A stretch of 64,000 nt of DNA from Xanthomonas vesicatoria ATCC 35937 (GTDB taxonomy: Bacteria > Pseudomonadota > Gammaproteobacteria > Xanthomonadales > Xanthomonadaceae). Both the position numbers and the translations under genes were made by a program. The stretch covers positions 682,001 through 746,000 of the forward strand of contig NZ_CP018725.1 in the NCBI RefSeq assembly GCF_001908725.1, read 5' to 3'. Each line of letters begins with the position of its first letter. Position 1 is the first letter of the stretch. Below, one piece after another: positions 36,205-47,411 of this stretch. Under the pieces are notes generated by a model that did not search any database, was not told where the DNA came from, and saw nothing but the letters and a program-made list of their open reading frames with translations.

Positions 36205-37863
36205 TCAGAAGCGAGCAAATTGCCCTTCGTCCGGGCCCTCGGACATCGCGTATGCCGGCGTTGCACTGCTGCGCCAACTGCGCGCACCCGCGACACGCGC
36301 GGGGCGTGCGGCGACCTGCTTGCCACGCTTGGGCGGCGTGCTCGCAGTTCCCTGCCCGCCCAGCCGGAAGAACGCCATGCTCTGTTGCAGTTGCTCGGCC
36401 TGTGCGCTCATTTCTTCGGCGGTGGCCGCAAGTTCTTCGGAAGCACTGGCGTTCTGCTGGGTGGTCTGGCTCAACTGCACCACTGCCGAGTTGATCTGGC
36501 TCACACCCGAGGACTGTTCTTCGGACGCGGCGGAAATTTCCTGCACCAGATCCGAGGTGCGCTTGATACTGGGCACGATGGTGTCGAGCAAGCGCCCCGC
36601 GCGATCGGCCAATTCCACGCTGGAACTGGCCACCTCACCGATTTCCTGCGCTGCCACCTGACTGCGTTCGGCCAGCTTGCGTACTTCGGCGGCAACCACC
36701 GCAAAGCCCTTGCCGTGCTCGCCGGCGCGCGCCGCTTCGATGGCGGCATTGAGCGCCAGCAGGTTGGTCTGGTAGGCGATGTCATCGATGATGCCGATCT
36801 TCTGTGCAATCTGCTTCATTGCCTGGGTGGTGGCCACCACCGCTTCGCCACCTTCGATGGTTTCCTTTGCGGCCTGGGTGGCCATGCCGTCGGTGATGCG
36901 GGCATTCTCGGTGTTCTGGCTGATCGAGGCGGTCATCTGCTCCAACGAGGCGCTGGTTTCTTCCACGCCGGCCGCCTGTTCGCTGGCGGCCTGCGACAGC
37001 GATTGCGCCGTGGCGCTGACTTCTTCCGAGGCGCTGGCCAGGGTCTCGGCGCTGGTGTTCACTTCGCCCACCACCTGCGACAACTTCTGCACCATGGTGC
37101 GCATGGCTTCGAGCAACTGGGCGGTTTCGTCGCGGCCGTGCACATCGATGCGCATGGTCAGATCGCCCTCGGACAGCCCGTTGGCGACCGTGACGGCGCG
37201 ACGGATCGGGCCGGTGACGCTGCGACTGATCACCACGCCGAGCACGCCCCCGAGCAACACGCCGCTACAGATGATGGCCATCAGCAGCCTGGAACTCCGC
37301 GCGTGGATGGCGCTGGTCTCGGCGTTGGCCGTCGCCGCGCTGCGCTCGCGCAGGCCACTCAGGTCGGTCATCAGGTTATCGACCTCATCCGAACTTGCGC
37401 GGACTGCACGCGACAGCGTGGCCAATTCCGGATTGGCTTCGCGGAAGGCTTCGCGATTGGCGGCTTCGATGAAGCGACCGCGCTCGTCCAGATACTTCTG
37501 CCAGGCCCGGTCGAATTGCGCGAGCTTGTTCTTGCCCTCTTCGGTCTGAAAGCTACCGCGTGCACGGGTCATGTAATCGACCACCTTTGCGGTGTATTTG
37601 TCGATGTTCTGCACGTGCGACTGACGCTCTTCCGCGTTGCTGGCCAACATCAGGTTGGCGCGTGCGCGGCCGGCGTAGATCAGGTTGATATTGGCTTCTT
37701 TCACGTTGGACAGGCCCAGCAACTCGCGCTCGTACAGCGAGGTCGACAGGTCGCTGATGCGTCCGGAGTTGGAATAGCCCACCCACCCGATGCACGCGCC
37801 GATCGCCGAGACGATCAAAAACGCCACGACCAGCCGGGTTCCGATTTTGAAGTTGCCTAACAT
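36205..37863 (-). CDS. Methyl-accepting chemotaxis protein
   Basis: A 552-aa transmembrane receptor. TM1 lies at about residues 10-30 ([20 protein letters not shown]), the periplasmic four-helix-bundle sensor at 31-190, TM2 at 191-213 and HAMP at about 214-266. The cytoplasmic signalling domain has the hairpin tip [20 protein letters not shown] followed by [20 protein letters not shown]. The tail is Ala/Arg-rich and has no CheR-binding pentapeptide (it ends GQFARF). The ligand is unknown. A sigma-28 type promoter lies 106 bases upstream of the start, and cheW follows. Confidence 0.95.
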   Translation of the reverse strand: MLGNFKIGTRLVVAFLIVSAIGACIGWVGYSNSGRISDLSTSLYERELLGLSNVKEANINLIYAGRARANLMLASNAEERQSHVQNIDKYTAKVVDYMTRARGSFQTEEGKNKLAQFDRAWQKYLDERGRFIEAANREAFREANPELATLSRAVRASSDEVDNLMTDLSGLRERSAATANAETSAIHARSSRLLMAIICSGVLLGGVLGVVISRSVTGPIRRAVTVANGLSEGDLTMRIDVHGRDETAQLLEAMRTMVQKLSQVVGEVNTSAETLASASEEVSATAQSLSQAASEQAAGVEETSASLEQMTASISQNTENARITDGMATQAAKETIEGGEAVVATTQAMKQIAQKIGIIDDIAYQTNLLALNAAIEAARAGEHGKGFAVVAAEVRKLAERSQVAAQEIGEVASSSVELADRAGRLLDTIVPSIKRTSDLVQEISAASEEQSSGVSQINSAVVQLSQTTQQNASASEELAATAEEMSAQAEQLQQSMAFFRLGGQGTASTPPKRGKQVAARPARVAGARSWRSSATPAYAMSEGPDEGQFARF

Positions 37864-37968
37864 TGGGAGTTCTCTTGAGTGATGCGTGGGCTGCTTGCGG
37901 TGCATGGGCGATCGACGATGCTGCACGTGCCGATCGCATGATGCGGACGTCTAACCAATCGTTGATAG

Positions 37969-37995
37969 CTATCGGCGATGGCGAAATACGCTTGA
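37969..37995 (-). promoter_or_regulatory. FliA (sigma-28) type promoter of the mcp-cheW operon
   Basis: On the minus strand TCAAGCGT and GCCGATAG are separated by exactly 11 bases. The sigma-28 consensus is TAAAGTTT-N11-GCCGATAA. The -10 has seven of eight matches. It points toward the receptor gene, whose start is about 106 bases downstream. Confidence 0.75.
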
Positions 37996-38158
37996 GACGT
38001 AACCGCTGGTACAGCGCCCATTCATGCGGACGGATATGCATTTTTGTGACAGACCCGGCGCTCCTGAGCTGGTGTATTCGGAAAAGCCCTACCCCTTGCT
38101 GCCCGTCTGTCCGGGACAGTCCGCAGAGACATCACGTGCGTGCAGCTAGGCTGATGCC

Positions 38159-38779
38159 ATGTCGCCGACGCCATTGCCCCGTAGCTTTTACGCACACGAT
38201 GCGCGCGACGTTGCGCCGCGTCTGCTCAACAAGGTGTTGGTCAGCGCCGATGGCCGCCGCGGCCGCATCACCGAGGTGGAAGCCTATTGCGGCAGCGAAG
38301 ATCCTGCTGCGCACTCATTCCGTGGGATCACCCCGCGCACGCAGGTGATGTTCGGTGCGCCCGGGCATCTGTATGTGTATTTCATCTACGGCATGCACTG
38401 GGCGATCAATGCGGTGTGCGGCGGCGCCCCTGGCCATGCCGTACTGATCCGCGCGTTGCAGCCGCTCGCCGGCGTGCCGGCCATGCAGGCGGCACGCGGC
38501 ACGGCACCGGCCAAGGCGCTGACCACCGGCCCCGGCCGTCTGGCGCAGGCGTTCGGTGTCACTGCGGCCGACAACGGGCTGGACCTGACCGATGCCGACG
38601 CACGTTTATGGATTGAGGACGATGGCACCCCGCCGCCGGCGGTCCCGCTCGCAACGCCGCGCATTGGCATCCGCAAGGCCGTCGACCAGCGATGGCGCTG
38701 GGTCGTACCAGACAGCGCCTACTTGTCGCGTCCGCTCCCCCGCGTGATCGGCGCGCGTGCGGCACTCTCGGGCGACTGA
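38159..38779 (+). CDS. mpg: 3-methyladenine DNA glycosylase (AAG/MPG family)
   Basis: A 206-aa DNA repair enzyme that removes alkylated purines. Family motifs are [19 protein letters not shown], the catalytic ITEVEAY(C)[31 protein letters not shown] and the [13 protein letters not shown] block. Length is that of bacterial AAG homologues. The C-terminal 61 bases overlap the 3' end of lhr on the other strand, so the two genes converge and overlap. Confidence 0.94.
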   Translation: MSPTPLPRSFYAHDARDVAPRLLNKVLVSADGRRGRITEVEAYCGSEDPAAHSFRGITPRTQVMFGAPGHLYVYFIYGMHWAINAVCGGAPGHAVLIRALQPLAGVPAMQAARGTAPAKALTTGPGRLAQAFGVTAADNGLDLTDADARLWIEDDGTPPPAVPLATPRIGIRKAVDQRWRWVVPDSAYLSRPLPRVIGARAALSGD

Positions 38780-41700
38780 GCCAGCCACTGCTCCATCGGC
38801 GTCGGCTCGGCCGCACCCGGCCCGCGCTGCAGGATGCGCAAGGCCTGATCGGTTTGTTCGACGGTGAGCTCCTGCAACGGCAGGAAGCGATCAGCCGACC
38901 ACACTGCCATCGGCAGGCCATCGAGCGATGCGACCCGATTGCCCGGTACCCGAGCCACGCGCTCGCCGGGCAGGACGCTGCCCAATAGATTGCTGGGGTC
39001 GCTTGCGCTTACGCACACCCAGCGCTGTTGCGGAGGCTGCGCGCGCACGCGACGCAAGGCAGCGATCGCATCGGGCAAGGCAAACTGCTCGCCAGACAGG
39101 CCGGCGATGAAACGGCCGCCGCGGATTTCGCCGCGCGCTTCCAGGCGTTGATACATGCGCAGCAGTTCACGCCAGGGTGGCAACCAGGCCGCCTCGCGCT
39201 CGAGCAAGCGCCAACACACCACCCCGTAGCGGCGCAGCAGCGTGCGCGCGACGTGTTCGAGCATCTCCTGCTGCCGCTCGCCGGCTTCTGCCAGCGGCAG
39301 CTCGGCAAGCGCACGTACCGGCGCCCAGCGCCCGGCATCGCGAATGCCCAGCGCACCGGCACGGCGCCGCTGCCGCGAGAGCGCCGACGGCCGCTTCGAT
39401 GCCGGCACCAGCAACGCGCGCAGCCCGGCATAGCTGTCGCAATGCGCACGTCCGCGCATCACCAGTTCGCTCAAGGCGTCTTCCAGTTCGGTGCTCATCA
39501 GGCGTGCTGCATCGGCGATCTCGTCGAAGAACAACGCGCCCTGCTGCTGAAGCACCTCCACCACGCGCTGGGCGCGCGACCCCAGCGGTGCGTCGTCGGC
39601 CGCGCGCGCCAGGCCGCTCCAACGCTGTGCTTCGCGGCGCGGCAACAACACGATTGGGGTGGCCCGCAGCGCAGCACCGCTGCGCCCGCCGCCCGGCCGC
39701 AAGCGCGCCCACGTGGTGCGTCCTGCGGTGCACAGCTCGTCCAGCCATGCGGGTTGATAGTCGCGCACACGCGCAGGCAATACTTCGCTTTCCCACAGTA
39801 CGGCCGGCGCTTCGAAACCTTCCAGTTGCTCGACAACCCCGGCCAATGCGTCCGGTCCGGCAACCCTGCTAGCGCTGTCCAGGTGCTGCCACTCGAACAG
39901 AAAGCGCGCGTAATCGCGTTGCGAAACAGGCTCGATCTCGCGCCGCAACCGCCCCAGCGTGTAGCGATGGATGCGCGCCAGCAGATGCCGTTCGCACCAC
40001 TCTTCCGACGGCGCATGCGCACTGAACTGGCCGGCCATGACATAGCCCTCGCGCTGCAATGCCAGCAACGCCAGTGCGATCTCGTCCTCGGGCAAGCGCA
40101 ATGCGGCGGTCAATGCCGACACCTGCGCCGGCCCAACCGCCGACAAGCGACCGCGCAACAGTTCGCGCACCGCCGAGTCGCGCTTCCAGGCGGTCACACG
40201 GCAATCGTCCGGTGCATGCAACAAAGGCTGTGCCGAGGCGTGCGGATACAGCCGCATGAACCAATCGATCCGCTCGGCGCTGATCCATAGCGCCGGCACG
40301 CCATGCATGAGCAGGCAACTGGCGCGACCATCGGCGGCAAGCACGCTCAGCCACGCCTGCCACTGCGGGTCTGTCGCCTCATCGGCCGGCAGCACGCCCA
40401 GCCCGACCAGGGTCTCGTGCATCTCTTCGGCATCGCGGGGCTGCGGCCAGGCTTCTTCGCGCACCGATGTGATGGCCTGCGGGTCCAGGCGCCCGAGGTC
40501 GTCGCTGTTCTGCGGGGTGTAACGACGGCTTTGCACGGCCTGGGTGCGGCGCTCCTCCAGCGGCGCATCGTCCAAAAATGCGTACGGCCGCGCATTCAAG
40601 GCCTCGGCGGCCAGCGGCGACGGTGCCGCCAGATCGCGCGCCACCAGGGTGATGGCACCCGATTCCAGCCCACGTAACACCTCTAACCAGCCTTCGCTGT
40701 CCATCGCCTGGTGCAGGCAATCGTCCAGCGTCTGCGTCACCAGCGGATGGTCCGGCACCTCGCGCTCGCCGACCAGGTTTTCCGCACAGGCCACCTGATC
40801 CGGGAACACGGTCGCCAACAGGTCTTCGGACTTCATCCGCTGCAACTGCGGCGCCACCTTGTTGCCACCGGTGAAACGCGGCAGCGCCATCGCGTTGGTG
40901 GCGTTCCAGCGCCAGCGCACGCCGAACAACGGCGCATCCAGCAGCGCCTGGATCAGCACATGCTCGGCCGATGACGAATGCAGATAGCGGCCGACCTCTT
41001 CCAGCGCAAAACTATGACTGGTGGACAGCGACAACACGATCGCGTCTTCGGTCGCTGCCGCCTGCAACTCGAAATTGAAGGTGCGGCAGAAGCGCTTGCG
41101 TAACGCCAGCCCCCATGCACGATTGATGCGGCTGCCGTAGGGCGAGTGGATCACCAGTTGCGTGCCGCCGCTGGCATCGAAAAACCGTTCCATCACCAGA
41201 CACTGCTGCGTGGGCATGGCGCCCAGCGCCGTGCTGGCATGCGCCAGATAGTCCACCAGCTGCTGGGCCGCTTCTGCGCAGCAGCCCAGCGCGCTGCAGA
41301 GCCAGTCGCGTGCTGCCTGATGCGGTGCGTGGTCGAGTCGGGCTGCAATCTCGCTGCGCAGGCGCGACACCGCTGCCGACAACTCGTCGCTGCGGCCAGG
41401 TGCTTCGCCCAACCAGAACGGGATATTCGGTGGCGCGCCTTTGGCATCTTCCACACGCACGCGCCCGGCATCCACGCGCAGGATGCGATAGCTGGCATTG
41501 CCGAGCTGGAACACGTCGCCGGTGAGACTTTCGACCGCAAAATCTTCGTTCACCGTGCCGATTTTTTCGGCCTGCGGCTCCAGCACCACACTGTAGTCGC
41601 CGGTTTCGGGAATGGTGCCGCCCGAGGTCAGCGCCGTCATGCGCGCACCGCGGCGTGCATGCAGCCGCCGATGCACCGCATCGCGATGCAAATAGCCGGC

Positions 41701-43113
41701 ACGCGGGCCAAGCCGGGTACTGAAACCCTCGCACAGCATGCGCACCACGCTGTCGAAGGTGGCGCGGCTCAGTTGAGCGAACGGCCACGCGCGCCGCATC
41801 AGCGTAAACAGCGCGTCCTCGTCCCAGTCCTCGCATGCCGCTTCGGCCACGATCTGCTGCGCAAGCACATCCACCGGCGCCAGCGGAATGCGCAGCGCAT
41901 CCAGTTCGCCACGCCGGATGCCGTCCAGTAACGCCGCGCATTCGACCAGCTCGTCGCGGGTCTGCGGGAACAGCCGCGCCTTCGGCGTGCCGCCGACCTT
42001 GTGACCGGAGCGGCCGGCACGCTGCAGAAAGGTGGCGATCGAGCGCGGCGAGCCGAGCTGGCACACCAGATCCACATCGCCGATATCCAGGCCCAGCTCC
42101 AGCGATGCGGTCGCCACCAGCACAGTGAGTTCGCCCGCCTTGAGCCGTTGCTCGGCCAGCAGACGCGTCTCGCGCGACAGACTGCCGTGATGGGCGGCAA
42201 CGCGTTGCTTGCCCAACAGATCGCCCAGATGCCGCGCCGCACGCTCGGCCATGCGCCGCGTATTGACGAACACCAGCGTGGTGCGATGCTGCTGCGCTAG
42301 CGCGGCCACGTCGGCATAGACCTGCAGCCATTGATCATTGGACATCACCACGCTCAGCGGCGTGGGCGGCAGCGCCAATGCCAGATCGCGCTCACGCGTG
42401 TAGCCGATATCGACGATCTCGCAGGGTGGCGGCGCACCGTCTTCGCCAACGCCGACCAGGAATTGCGCAACGGTCTCGATGGGTTTCTGTGTCGCCGACA
42501 AGCCGACCCGCGTGATCGGCTGATCGGCCAGTCGCTGCAGCCGCTCCAGGGTCAGGCTCAGATGGCTGCCACGTTTGTCCGCCGCCACCGCGTGGATTTC
42601 ATCGACGATGACCGTGCGCACATGCCGCAGCGCGCTACGCCCGGAAGCCGAGCCCAGCAGCACGTACAACGACTCCGGCGTGGTCACCAGGATATGCGGC
42701 GGCACCCGCCGCGCCTGTGCCCGCTCGCGTTGCGGGGTGTCGCCGGTGCGCACTGCCGTGCGCACCGCCACATCCGGCAGGCCGTCGGCAACCAGGGCCG
42801 CGCGGATGCCCTGCAGCGGCGCTTCCAGATTGAGATGGATGTCGTTGGACAGCGCTTTCAGCGGCGACACATACACCACCCGCGTTTGGTCGGGCAGCGC
42901 ACCGCCATTGTCCAGCCCGTCGCGGATCAGGGCATCGATCGCCGCAAAGAACGCGGTAAGCGTCTTGCCCGAACCGGTGGGCGCCGCCACCAGCGTATGA
43001 CGTCCCGCCTGGATCGCCGGCCACGCGGCGACCTGCGCCGGCGTAGGCGCAGCAAAGGTCTGCGCGAACCACGCGGCGACCACGGGATGAAAATGTTGCA
43101 AGACAGGATGCAT
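38719..43113 (-). CDS. lhr: Large ATP-dependent helicase Lhr
   Basis: A 1464-aa superfamily 2 helicase. The N-terminal third has motif [20 protein letters not shown], motif II VDEIHAV, motif III LSATQ and the C-terminal helicase motif VI (QRAGRSGH). A winged-helix and a large Lhr-specific C-terminal core follow, with the DUF4981-like end region. It translocates 3'-5' on single-stranded DNA and is implicated in DNA repair. Length is close to E. coli Lhr (about 1538 aa). The start at 43113 follows an in-frame upstream extension without homology. Its end overlaps mpg, a convergent pair of repair genes. Confidence 0.94.
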   Translation of the reverse strand: MHPVLQHFHPVVAAWFAQTFAAPTPAQVAAWPAIQAGRHTLVAAPTGSGKTLTAFFAAIDALIRDGLDNGGALPDQTRVVYVSPLKALSNDIHLNLEAPLQGIRAALVADGLPDVAVRTAVRTGDTPQRERAQARRVPPHILVTTPESLYVLLGSASGRSALRHVRTVIVDEIHAVAADKRGSHLSLTLERLQRLADQPITRVGLSATQKPIETVAQFLVGVGEDGAPPPCEIVDIGYTRERDLALALPPTPLSVVMSNDQWLQVYADVAALAQQHRTTLVFVNTRRMAERAARHLGDLLGKQRVAAHHGSLSRETRLLAEQRLKAGELTVLVATASLELGLDIGDVDLVCQLGSPRSIATFLQRAGRSGHKVGGTPKARLFPQTRDELVECAALLDGIRRGELDALRIPLAPVDVLAQQIVAEAACEDWDEDALFTLMRRAWPFAQLSRATFDSVVRMLCEGFSTRLGPRAGYLHRDAVHRRLHARRGARMTALTSGGTIPETGDYSVVLEPQAEKIGTVNEDFAVESLTGDVFQLGNASYRILRVDAGRVRVEDAKGAPPNIPFWLGEAPGRSDELSAAVSRLRSEIAARLDHAPHQAARDWLCSALGCCAEAAQQLVDYLAHASTALGAMPTQQCLVMERFFDASGGTQLVIHSPYGSRINRAWGLALRKRFCRTFNFELQAAATEDAIVLSLSTSHSFALEEVGRYLHSSSAEHVLIQALLDAPLFGVRWRWNATNAMALPRFTGGNKVAPQLQRMKSEDLLATVFPDQVACAENLVGEREVPDHPLVTQTLDDCLHQAMDSEGWLEVLRGLESGAITLVARDLAAPSPLAAEALNARPYAFLDDAPLEERRTQAVQSRRYTPQNSDDLGRLDPQAITSVREEAWPQPRDAEEMHETLVGLGVLPADEATDPQWQAWLSVLAADGRASCLLMHGVPALWISAERIDWFMRLYPHASAQPLLHAPDDCRVTAWKRDSAVRELLRGRLSAVGPAQVSALTAALRLPEDEIALALLALQREGYVMAGQFSAHAPSEEWCERHLLARIHRYTLGRLRREIEPVSQRDYARFLFEWQHLDSASRVAGPDALAGVVEQLEGFEAPAVLWESEVLPARVRDYQPAWLDELCTAGRTTWARLRPGGGRSGAALRATPIVLLPRREAQRWSGLARAADDAPLGSRAQRVVEVLQQQGALFFDEIADAARLMSTELEDALSELVMRGRAHCDSYAGLRALLVPASKRPSALSRQRRRAGALGIRDAGRWAPVRALAELPLAEAGERQQEMLEHVARTLLRRYGVVCWRLLEREAAWLPPWRELLRMYQRLEARGEIRGGRFIAGLSGEQFALPDAIAALRRVRAQPPQQRWVCVSASDPSNLLGSVLPGERVARVPGNRVASLDGLPMAVWSADRFLPLQELTVEQTDQALRILQRGPGAAEPTPMEQWLAQSPESAARAPITRGSGRDK

Positions 43114-43534
43114 GGGCGGTGCCCGAGGACGCGGGCCAACTAGCCGCGGCAATCGGTTTCAACTGGGCAGGAAGGCAATGGATGGGGCTGCGCGACAGCG
43201 CACACAAGTCTGTCGCGACGACGCCAGTGAACGATTTAGAGCGGCTGACGCGTCCACTCGCGACGACCTGACGGGCAAGGCTGCCCGGCGAGCGCTAGCG
43301 GCATCCGGATCTTGCGTACCAGGGTCAACCCCGCGCCTGGGTGCCGCCCACACCGTTTCGCAGCCGCTCGTTGCGTTCTGCATGCTGCTTTTGGTGCGGC
43401 ATGGCTGGAGACCGGCTGGGGGTGCTGAAGCGAGGCCCCCCGCGAATGCCATGGCGATGCAGGCTTCGCTGACGCAACGCTGCGGGCCGATCGGGCGATT
43501 GTCGATCAGTCGCTAGCCGTGGCACATTGGCGGC
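43114..43534. other. Intergenic region, no gene seen
   Basis: 421 bases between lhr and the DUF3301 gene, which diverge. Short open frames are present on both strands but none has protein-like features. Promoters for both genes must lie here. Confidence 0.45.
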
Positions 43535-43879
43535 ATGCCTAGCCTCATCCTCTTCATGATTGCCGGTGCCGCACTGTTCGCGTTCTGGAACTCATCCCGG
43601 GCTGCCGCCGAACGCGCCGATATCCTCGGCCGCAATGCTTGCCGTGCTGCCGATGTGCAGTGGCTGGACCAGAGCGTGCACTCCACCAGTCTGCGCATCT
43701 GCAGGATGCCCAATGGATGGCTCGGCTTCGAGCGCACGTTCCGCTTCGAGTATTCCTACGATGGAGCAGATCGCCACAGCGGCAAGCTGGTGCTGCGCGG
43801 GGATCAATTGATTGCCTTCACCGGGCCGCAGGTCGCGACGGTGCGTGCGCTGCATCCGGAACACGCGCGGCTGGAATGA
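43535..43879 (+). CDS. DUF3301 domain protein
   Basis: A 114-aa protein with an N-terminal membrane helix (LILFMIAGAALFAFW) followed by the DUF3301 pattern: SRAAAERADILGRNACRAAD, VQWLDQSVHSTSLRICR, and FRFEYSYDGADRHSGKLVLRG. The function of the family is unknown. It is a probable inner-membrane protein facing the cytoplasm or periplasm; topology cannot be settled. It is monocistronic. Confidence 0.8.
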   Translation: MPSLILFMIAGAALFAFWNSSRAAAERADILGRNACRAADVQWLDQSVHSTSLRICRMPNGWLGFERTFRFEYSYDGADRHSGKLVLRGDQLIAFTGPQVATVRALHPEHARLE

Positions 43880-44322
43880 GCGTGCTGGGTTGATGCCAGC
43901 GGCTTGCAACAACGCGCTAATTTGCGCGACGCCGAACACCACAGCTCTGTTGTGCAGCCGCCCCGCCACGGCCGTGCACTTCATCGTTGACTGCGTGCGA
44001 GACTAGCTGGCTGCGTGCGAGCCTACGATCTGCGCCTGGGTGCGGCTGCCGAGTACAAATTCCCTGACCAAGCGGGCTGATCTGCGCGCCTTGGGCCACG
44101 TGCCGGCCGGCGGTAGCGCGCTGGCCGTGCCCATGACGGATGCCAAGTGTGGAGCGGCTGACAGAGAGTCGCGAGCGGCCATCAGACCGATTCGAACAGC
44201 GCGCTGAAATCGGCGTGTATGCGGGCTCGATACCGCACCGCGCACTAACCGCGTCCATCCAACGGTGAGCGCGACAGCTCCTAGGCTTTTCTGCGTGCGG
44301 GCAGTTAGCCGTTTGCGCTGGC
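43880..44322. other. Intergenic region, no gene seen
   Basis: 443 bases between two convergent genes. Short duplicated CTGCGTGCGAG sequences occur at about 43991 and 44011. No gene is supported. Confidence 0.45.
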
Positions 44323-44712
44323 CTACTTCATCAGGCGGCCAATGATGTTTCTCCAACCAGATCCGGCCGCTGCCGAGCCATCCGGCACCGGCTCGTACCC
44401 GTTGCCCTTACCGCTCAACCAATGCAGTTGCTGCTTACCTTCACGACGCAACTCCGCCTGAGCAAACAGGCACAGCGACTGCAGCAAGTCGCCTCGCTTC
44501 AACAGGCGCGGCATGCCACCCACTTCGATGCTGAGAAAGTGCGCTTCATCGGGCGTATCCACATAGCTACGCGCCACAAGGCAGCGCGCGCCCTGCATGA
44601 AACGATAGATGTCGTACTCGTAGTGGTAATCGACTGCGCCGGATGCGTCCGCCTCACTGCAATCGACATGACGGGTGCGTTCCATCCGCACGGGAACGCA
44701 GCTGTCAGTCAC
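44323..44712 (-). CDS. Hypothetical protein downstream of sspB
   Basis: A 129-aa soluble protein I do not recognise. It has a central YHYEYDIYRFMQGARCLVAR block, then SYVDTPDEAHFLSIEVGG, and a C-terminal GYEPVPDGSAAAGSGWRNII. No signal or membrane segment. Start is GTG at 44712, nine bases after the sspB stop codon, so it is probably the third gene of the sspA-sspB transcript. An internal ATG (MERTRHV) lies nine codons on. Confidence 0.65.
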   Translation of the reverse strand: MTDSCVPVRMERTRHVDCSEADASGAVDYHYEYDIYRFMQGARCLVARSYVDTPDEAHFLSIEVGGMPRLLKRGDLLQSLCLFAQAELRREGKQQLHWLSGKGNGYEPVPDGSAAAGSGWRNIIGRLMK

Positions 44713-44721
44713 CTCAAGCGC

Positions 44722-45162
44722 TTACTTGACCACGCGCAGGTGCGGGCGCTTGCCACTGCTGGGCGGCTCATCCGGCGTCGGCGCACTCGGCGGCGGTGCA
44801 CCCGGATCAGGTGGCTCGCTGCTGGTGCCTGGAATGTCGTCCGGCAATGCCATGCCCTGCCCGGTTTCGCGCGCATAGACCGCCAGCACGGCGGCCATGG
44901 GCACCATCACTGGATAGCTGACGCCACCAAAGCGCGCAGTAAAACTCACGCTCTCATTGTCGACCTGCAAGCCAACCACGGCGCGCTCGGCGATGTTCAA
45001 CACAACGCGGCCATCTTTGACAGCACTGGCCGGCACTTGCACGCCGGGCAGTCCTGCATCCACCAAAACGTGCGGCGTCATGCCGTTGTCGTTGATCCAT
45101 TCGACCAAGGCCCGCAGCAGGTACGGGCGATGGCTGGTCATGCGGGGGAAATCTTCGCTCAT
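44722..45162 (-). CDS. sspB: ClpXP protease specificity factor SspB
   Basis: A 146-aa adaptor that delivers ssrA-tagged proteins to ClpXP. The N-terminal RPYLLRALVEWINDNGMTPH and VNNxx-type DAGLPGVQVP, and the NIAERAVVGLQVDNESVSFTARF segment, are family motifs. The C-terminal part is a Pro/Ser/Gly-rich linker ending with PHLRVVK, the short ClpX-binding tail. It follows sspA by 78 bases, as in most gammaproteobacteria. Confidence 0.95.
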   Translation of the reverse strand: MSEDFPRMTSHRPYLLRALVEWINDNGMTPHVLVDAGLPGVQVPASAVKDGRVVLNIAERAVVGLQVDNESVSFTARFGGVSYPVMVPMAAVLAVYARETGQGMALPDDIPGTSSEPPDPGAPPPSAPTPDEPPSSGKRPHLRVVK

Positions 45163-45240
45163 GACATCATTTTACCCGGACATGACCCGCAACGGCGGCG
45201 ACGCGCTCGCAAGTCGGTCTGTTGGCATACAGCCGTCGCA

Positions 45241-45876
45241 TCAGCCCGGCAAATCACGCAGCTTCTTTTCCTGATCGGTGAGGCTGCGAATGAAACCGGG
45301 ATTACGGAAGATCCGGTTGCCGTAGTCCTCGATCGCCTTGCCATCCTTGGGCAAGCCGATCTCCAATGCATCCAGTCGCCAGATGATCGGCGCCATCGCG
45401 CAATCGGCCAGACTCATTTCCGGATTGAGGAAGAACTTGCTGGCCTTGAACAGCGGCACCGAGGCGGTGAGCAGTTCTTTCAGGCGCTTGCGCCCGGCTT
45501 CGGCCTGGGTCTTGTTGCCGAGCTGGATCGCCTGCACCTGCGGCACCCAGTCGTGTTCAATACGCAGCATCGCAAGGCGCAGCCGGGCGCGCGACAGCGG
45601 ATCTACCGGCATCAACGGCGGATGCGGATAGCGCTCGTCCAGATATTCGCTGACCACCGACGCAGCGTAGAGCACTAGATCGCGCTCGACCAGCGTCGGC
45701 ACCGAATGATAGGGATTGAGATCGATCAGATCTTCGGGAGGATTTTGAGGGTCGACCGGCACCAGGTCGTAGGTCACCCCTTTCGCCGCCAGGACCAGAC
45801 GGACCCGGTGGCACAACACGTCGTCGTTGGACGAAAACAAAGTCAAGGTATTCCGCATACGCACACTCGTCGCCAT
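45241..45876 (-). CDS. sspA: Stringent starvation protein A
   Basis: A 211-aa GST-fold protein that binds RNA polymerase. N-terminal thioredoxin-like part: LTLFSSNDDVLCHRVRLVLA and YHSVPTLVERDLVLYAASVV. C-terminal helices contain PHPPLMPVDPLSRARLRL and the SLADCAMAPIIWRL block. It lacks true GST catalysis in the family. The start at 45876 has GGAGAG upstream; a second ATG is at 45858. It heads the sspA-sspB transcript. Confidence 0.95.
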   Translation of the reverse strand: MATSVRMRNTLTLFSSNDDVLCHRVRLVLAAKGVTYDLVPVDPQNPPEDLIDLNPYHSVPTLVERDLVLYAASVVSEYLDERYPHPPLMPVDPLSRARLRLAMLRIEHDWVPQVQAIQLGNKTQAEAGRKRLKELLTASVPLFKASKFFLNPEMSLADCAMAPIIWRLDALEIGLPKDGKAIEDYGNRIFRNPGFIRSLTDQEKKLRDLPG

Positions 45877-46652
45877 TCAAGGCTCTCCGACGACCGGAAT
45901 CCGCCGGTCGCATCGGCGCGGCCGGCCCAACGCCGACCGTCACCACGGTCCTTCGAGTGTGCAATCACGTCACGCAAAAGCCAAGAGTGATAGGCGTTAT
46001 TAATGCCCGGGTAACGGATGACGTTACGGAGTTGTCAGGCATGGCCGAACGATTCGCGCCGTTTTGGCGGGATATCGCCTCCCGGCAATGCGGTCAGCGT
46101 GCGGCCAACGGCCGATGCGTGGCAGTGCAGGCGATGTGTCGCCCGGATGCTTCGCAACGCTTGCGCCCCGTTGGAGCGCGCGCTGCAACAGCCGACGTGG
46201 CATTGGCACCCCGATTGAGTTGGATGATTTGCGGCGACCGCTGCCTGGTGTGACCGTTGCCTGAGACCACCCCAGCTTTGCTCAGGATGCGTGGTATAGG
46301 CGGTTGCCAGCGCCGGGGTGTGAGATTTGGCTGTCGCGCGTAAATTGACGCGTTATGGCTTGCCTGCACTGCGTATTGCATCCGCGCAGATGTGTGTGAC
46401 TTATCAAGCTCGGCATGCTTGAGCAAGCAACGATGGGCGGTCATGCATGACCGGTGACGGCCGACCCTCACCCCAAGCCCTCTCCCGGGGAGAGGGGCTT
46501 GAGCATGCAAGTCCATGCCTGCGCTGTGAGCCGCTGCTTCGCGCCTGCGCTTGGTGCCTGCCTTGATGCGTAAGCTTGGTAATTACCTGATGCGCGCGTG
46601 ATGCGTGCATTGATCGCAGATCACGCCCCCGACCAATACACGTTTTCAAGCC
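45877..46652. other. Intergenic region upstream of sspA, with a repeat
   Basis: 776 bases between the sspA and petC genes. The one clear feature is a GC-rich hairpin at 46475-46500. Several open frames up to about 140 codons run through it on both strands, but their composition is not protein-like and one of them crosses the repeat. Confidence 0.5.
46475..46500. repeat. REP-like hairpin
   Basis: AAGCCCTCTCCC and GGGAGAGGGGCTT form a nearly perfect inverted repeat in CCCTCACCCCAAGCCCTCTC context. This type of sequence is recurrent in Xanthomonas intergenic DNA. Confidence 0.6.
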
Positions 46653-47411
46653 TCAATGCACATCCTTCCAGTATTCCTTCTTCAGCAGGTACGCGATAAA
46701 GGTAAGGAACGCCAGGAATAGGATCACCCACACGCCCATGCTCTGCCGCTTCAATGCCGCCGGTTCGCCAGCGTATTCGAGGAAGTTGGCGATATCGCGC
46801 ACGGTCTGGTCGAATTCCACCGGCGTTTGACGCCCCGGCTGACCAAGCTTCAACGCCTCGACCGGTTTGTCGCCGGTGGCCTTGTCGGCCGGGCCGAATT
46901 GCGCCTGTTGCAGGCCTTGCAGTTCCCATAGCGGGTTGGGCATGGACGCATTCGGGAACAACTGGTTGTTCCAGCCCAACGGACGGGTCTGATCCAGATA
47001 GAACGACTTGAGGTAGGTGTAAACCCAGTCGGTGCCGCGCACGCGTGCGATCAAAGTGAGATCCGGTGGCGCCTTGCCGAACCACTTTGTCGCCGCATCG
47101 TGCGGCATGGTGCCTTCGATATGCTCGCCGACCTTGGCCCCGGTGAAGTTGAGGTTAGCCATGACCTCTGCCTCGCTCAGTCCCAGGTCGCTGGCCATGC
47201 GCGAGTAGCGGAGGTACTTCAACGAGTGGCAGCCGGAGCAGTAATTCATGAACAACTGCGCACCGCGTTGCAGCGATGCGCGGTCGCCCAGATCGTTGCC
47301 GGCCTGCTGCACCTTCCCGCCTTCGGCCGCCATTGCGCCAGCGGCCAGCGTCAGGCTGCAGAGCACTGCCGCTACCCGCGACTTCCATGACATCACGATG
47401 TGCTTAGTCAT
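46653..47411 (-). CDS. petC: Cytochrome c1 of the bc1 complex
   Basis: A 252-aa haem c protein. A signal peptide (residues about 7-28, VAAVLCSLTLAAGAMA) is followed by the haem motif CSGCH (about residue 58, NYCSGCHSLKYLRYSRM). A C-terminal membrane anchor lies at about residues 225-243 (VWVILFLAFLTFIAYLL). It takes electrons from the Rieske protein and passes them to cytochrome c. The ATG at 47411 overlaps the end of petB by eight bases. Confidence 0.96.
   Translation of the reverse strand: MTKHIVMSWKSRVAAVLCSLTLAAGAMAAEGGKVQQAGNDLGDRASLQRGAQLFMNYCSGCHSLKYLRYSRMASDLGLSEAEVMANLNFTGAKVGEHIEGTMPHDAATKWFGKAPPDLTLIARVRGTDWVYTYLKSFYLDQTRPLGWNNQLFPNASMPNPLWELQGLQQAQFGPADKATGDKPVEALKLGQPGRQTPVEFDQTVRDIANFLEYAGEPAALKRQSMGVWVILFLAFLTFIAYLLKKEYWKDVH

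Noticed and set aside
44422..45678. A 418-codon plus-strand frame
   Set aside because: Antisense to sspB and sspA, both of which are clear.
46094..46516. A 140-codon minus-strand frame in the gap upstream of sspA
   Set aside because: It crosses the REP-like hairpin, has no recognisable features and no good ribosome-binding site.
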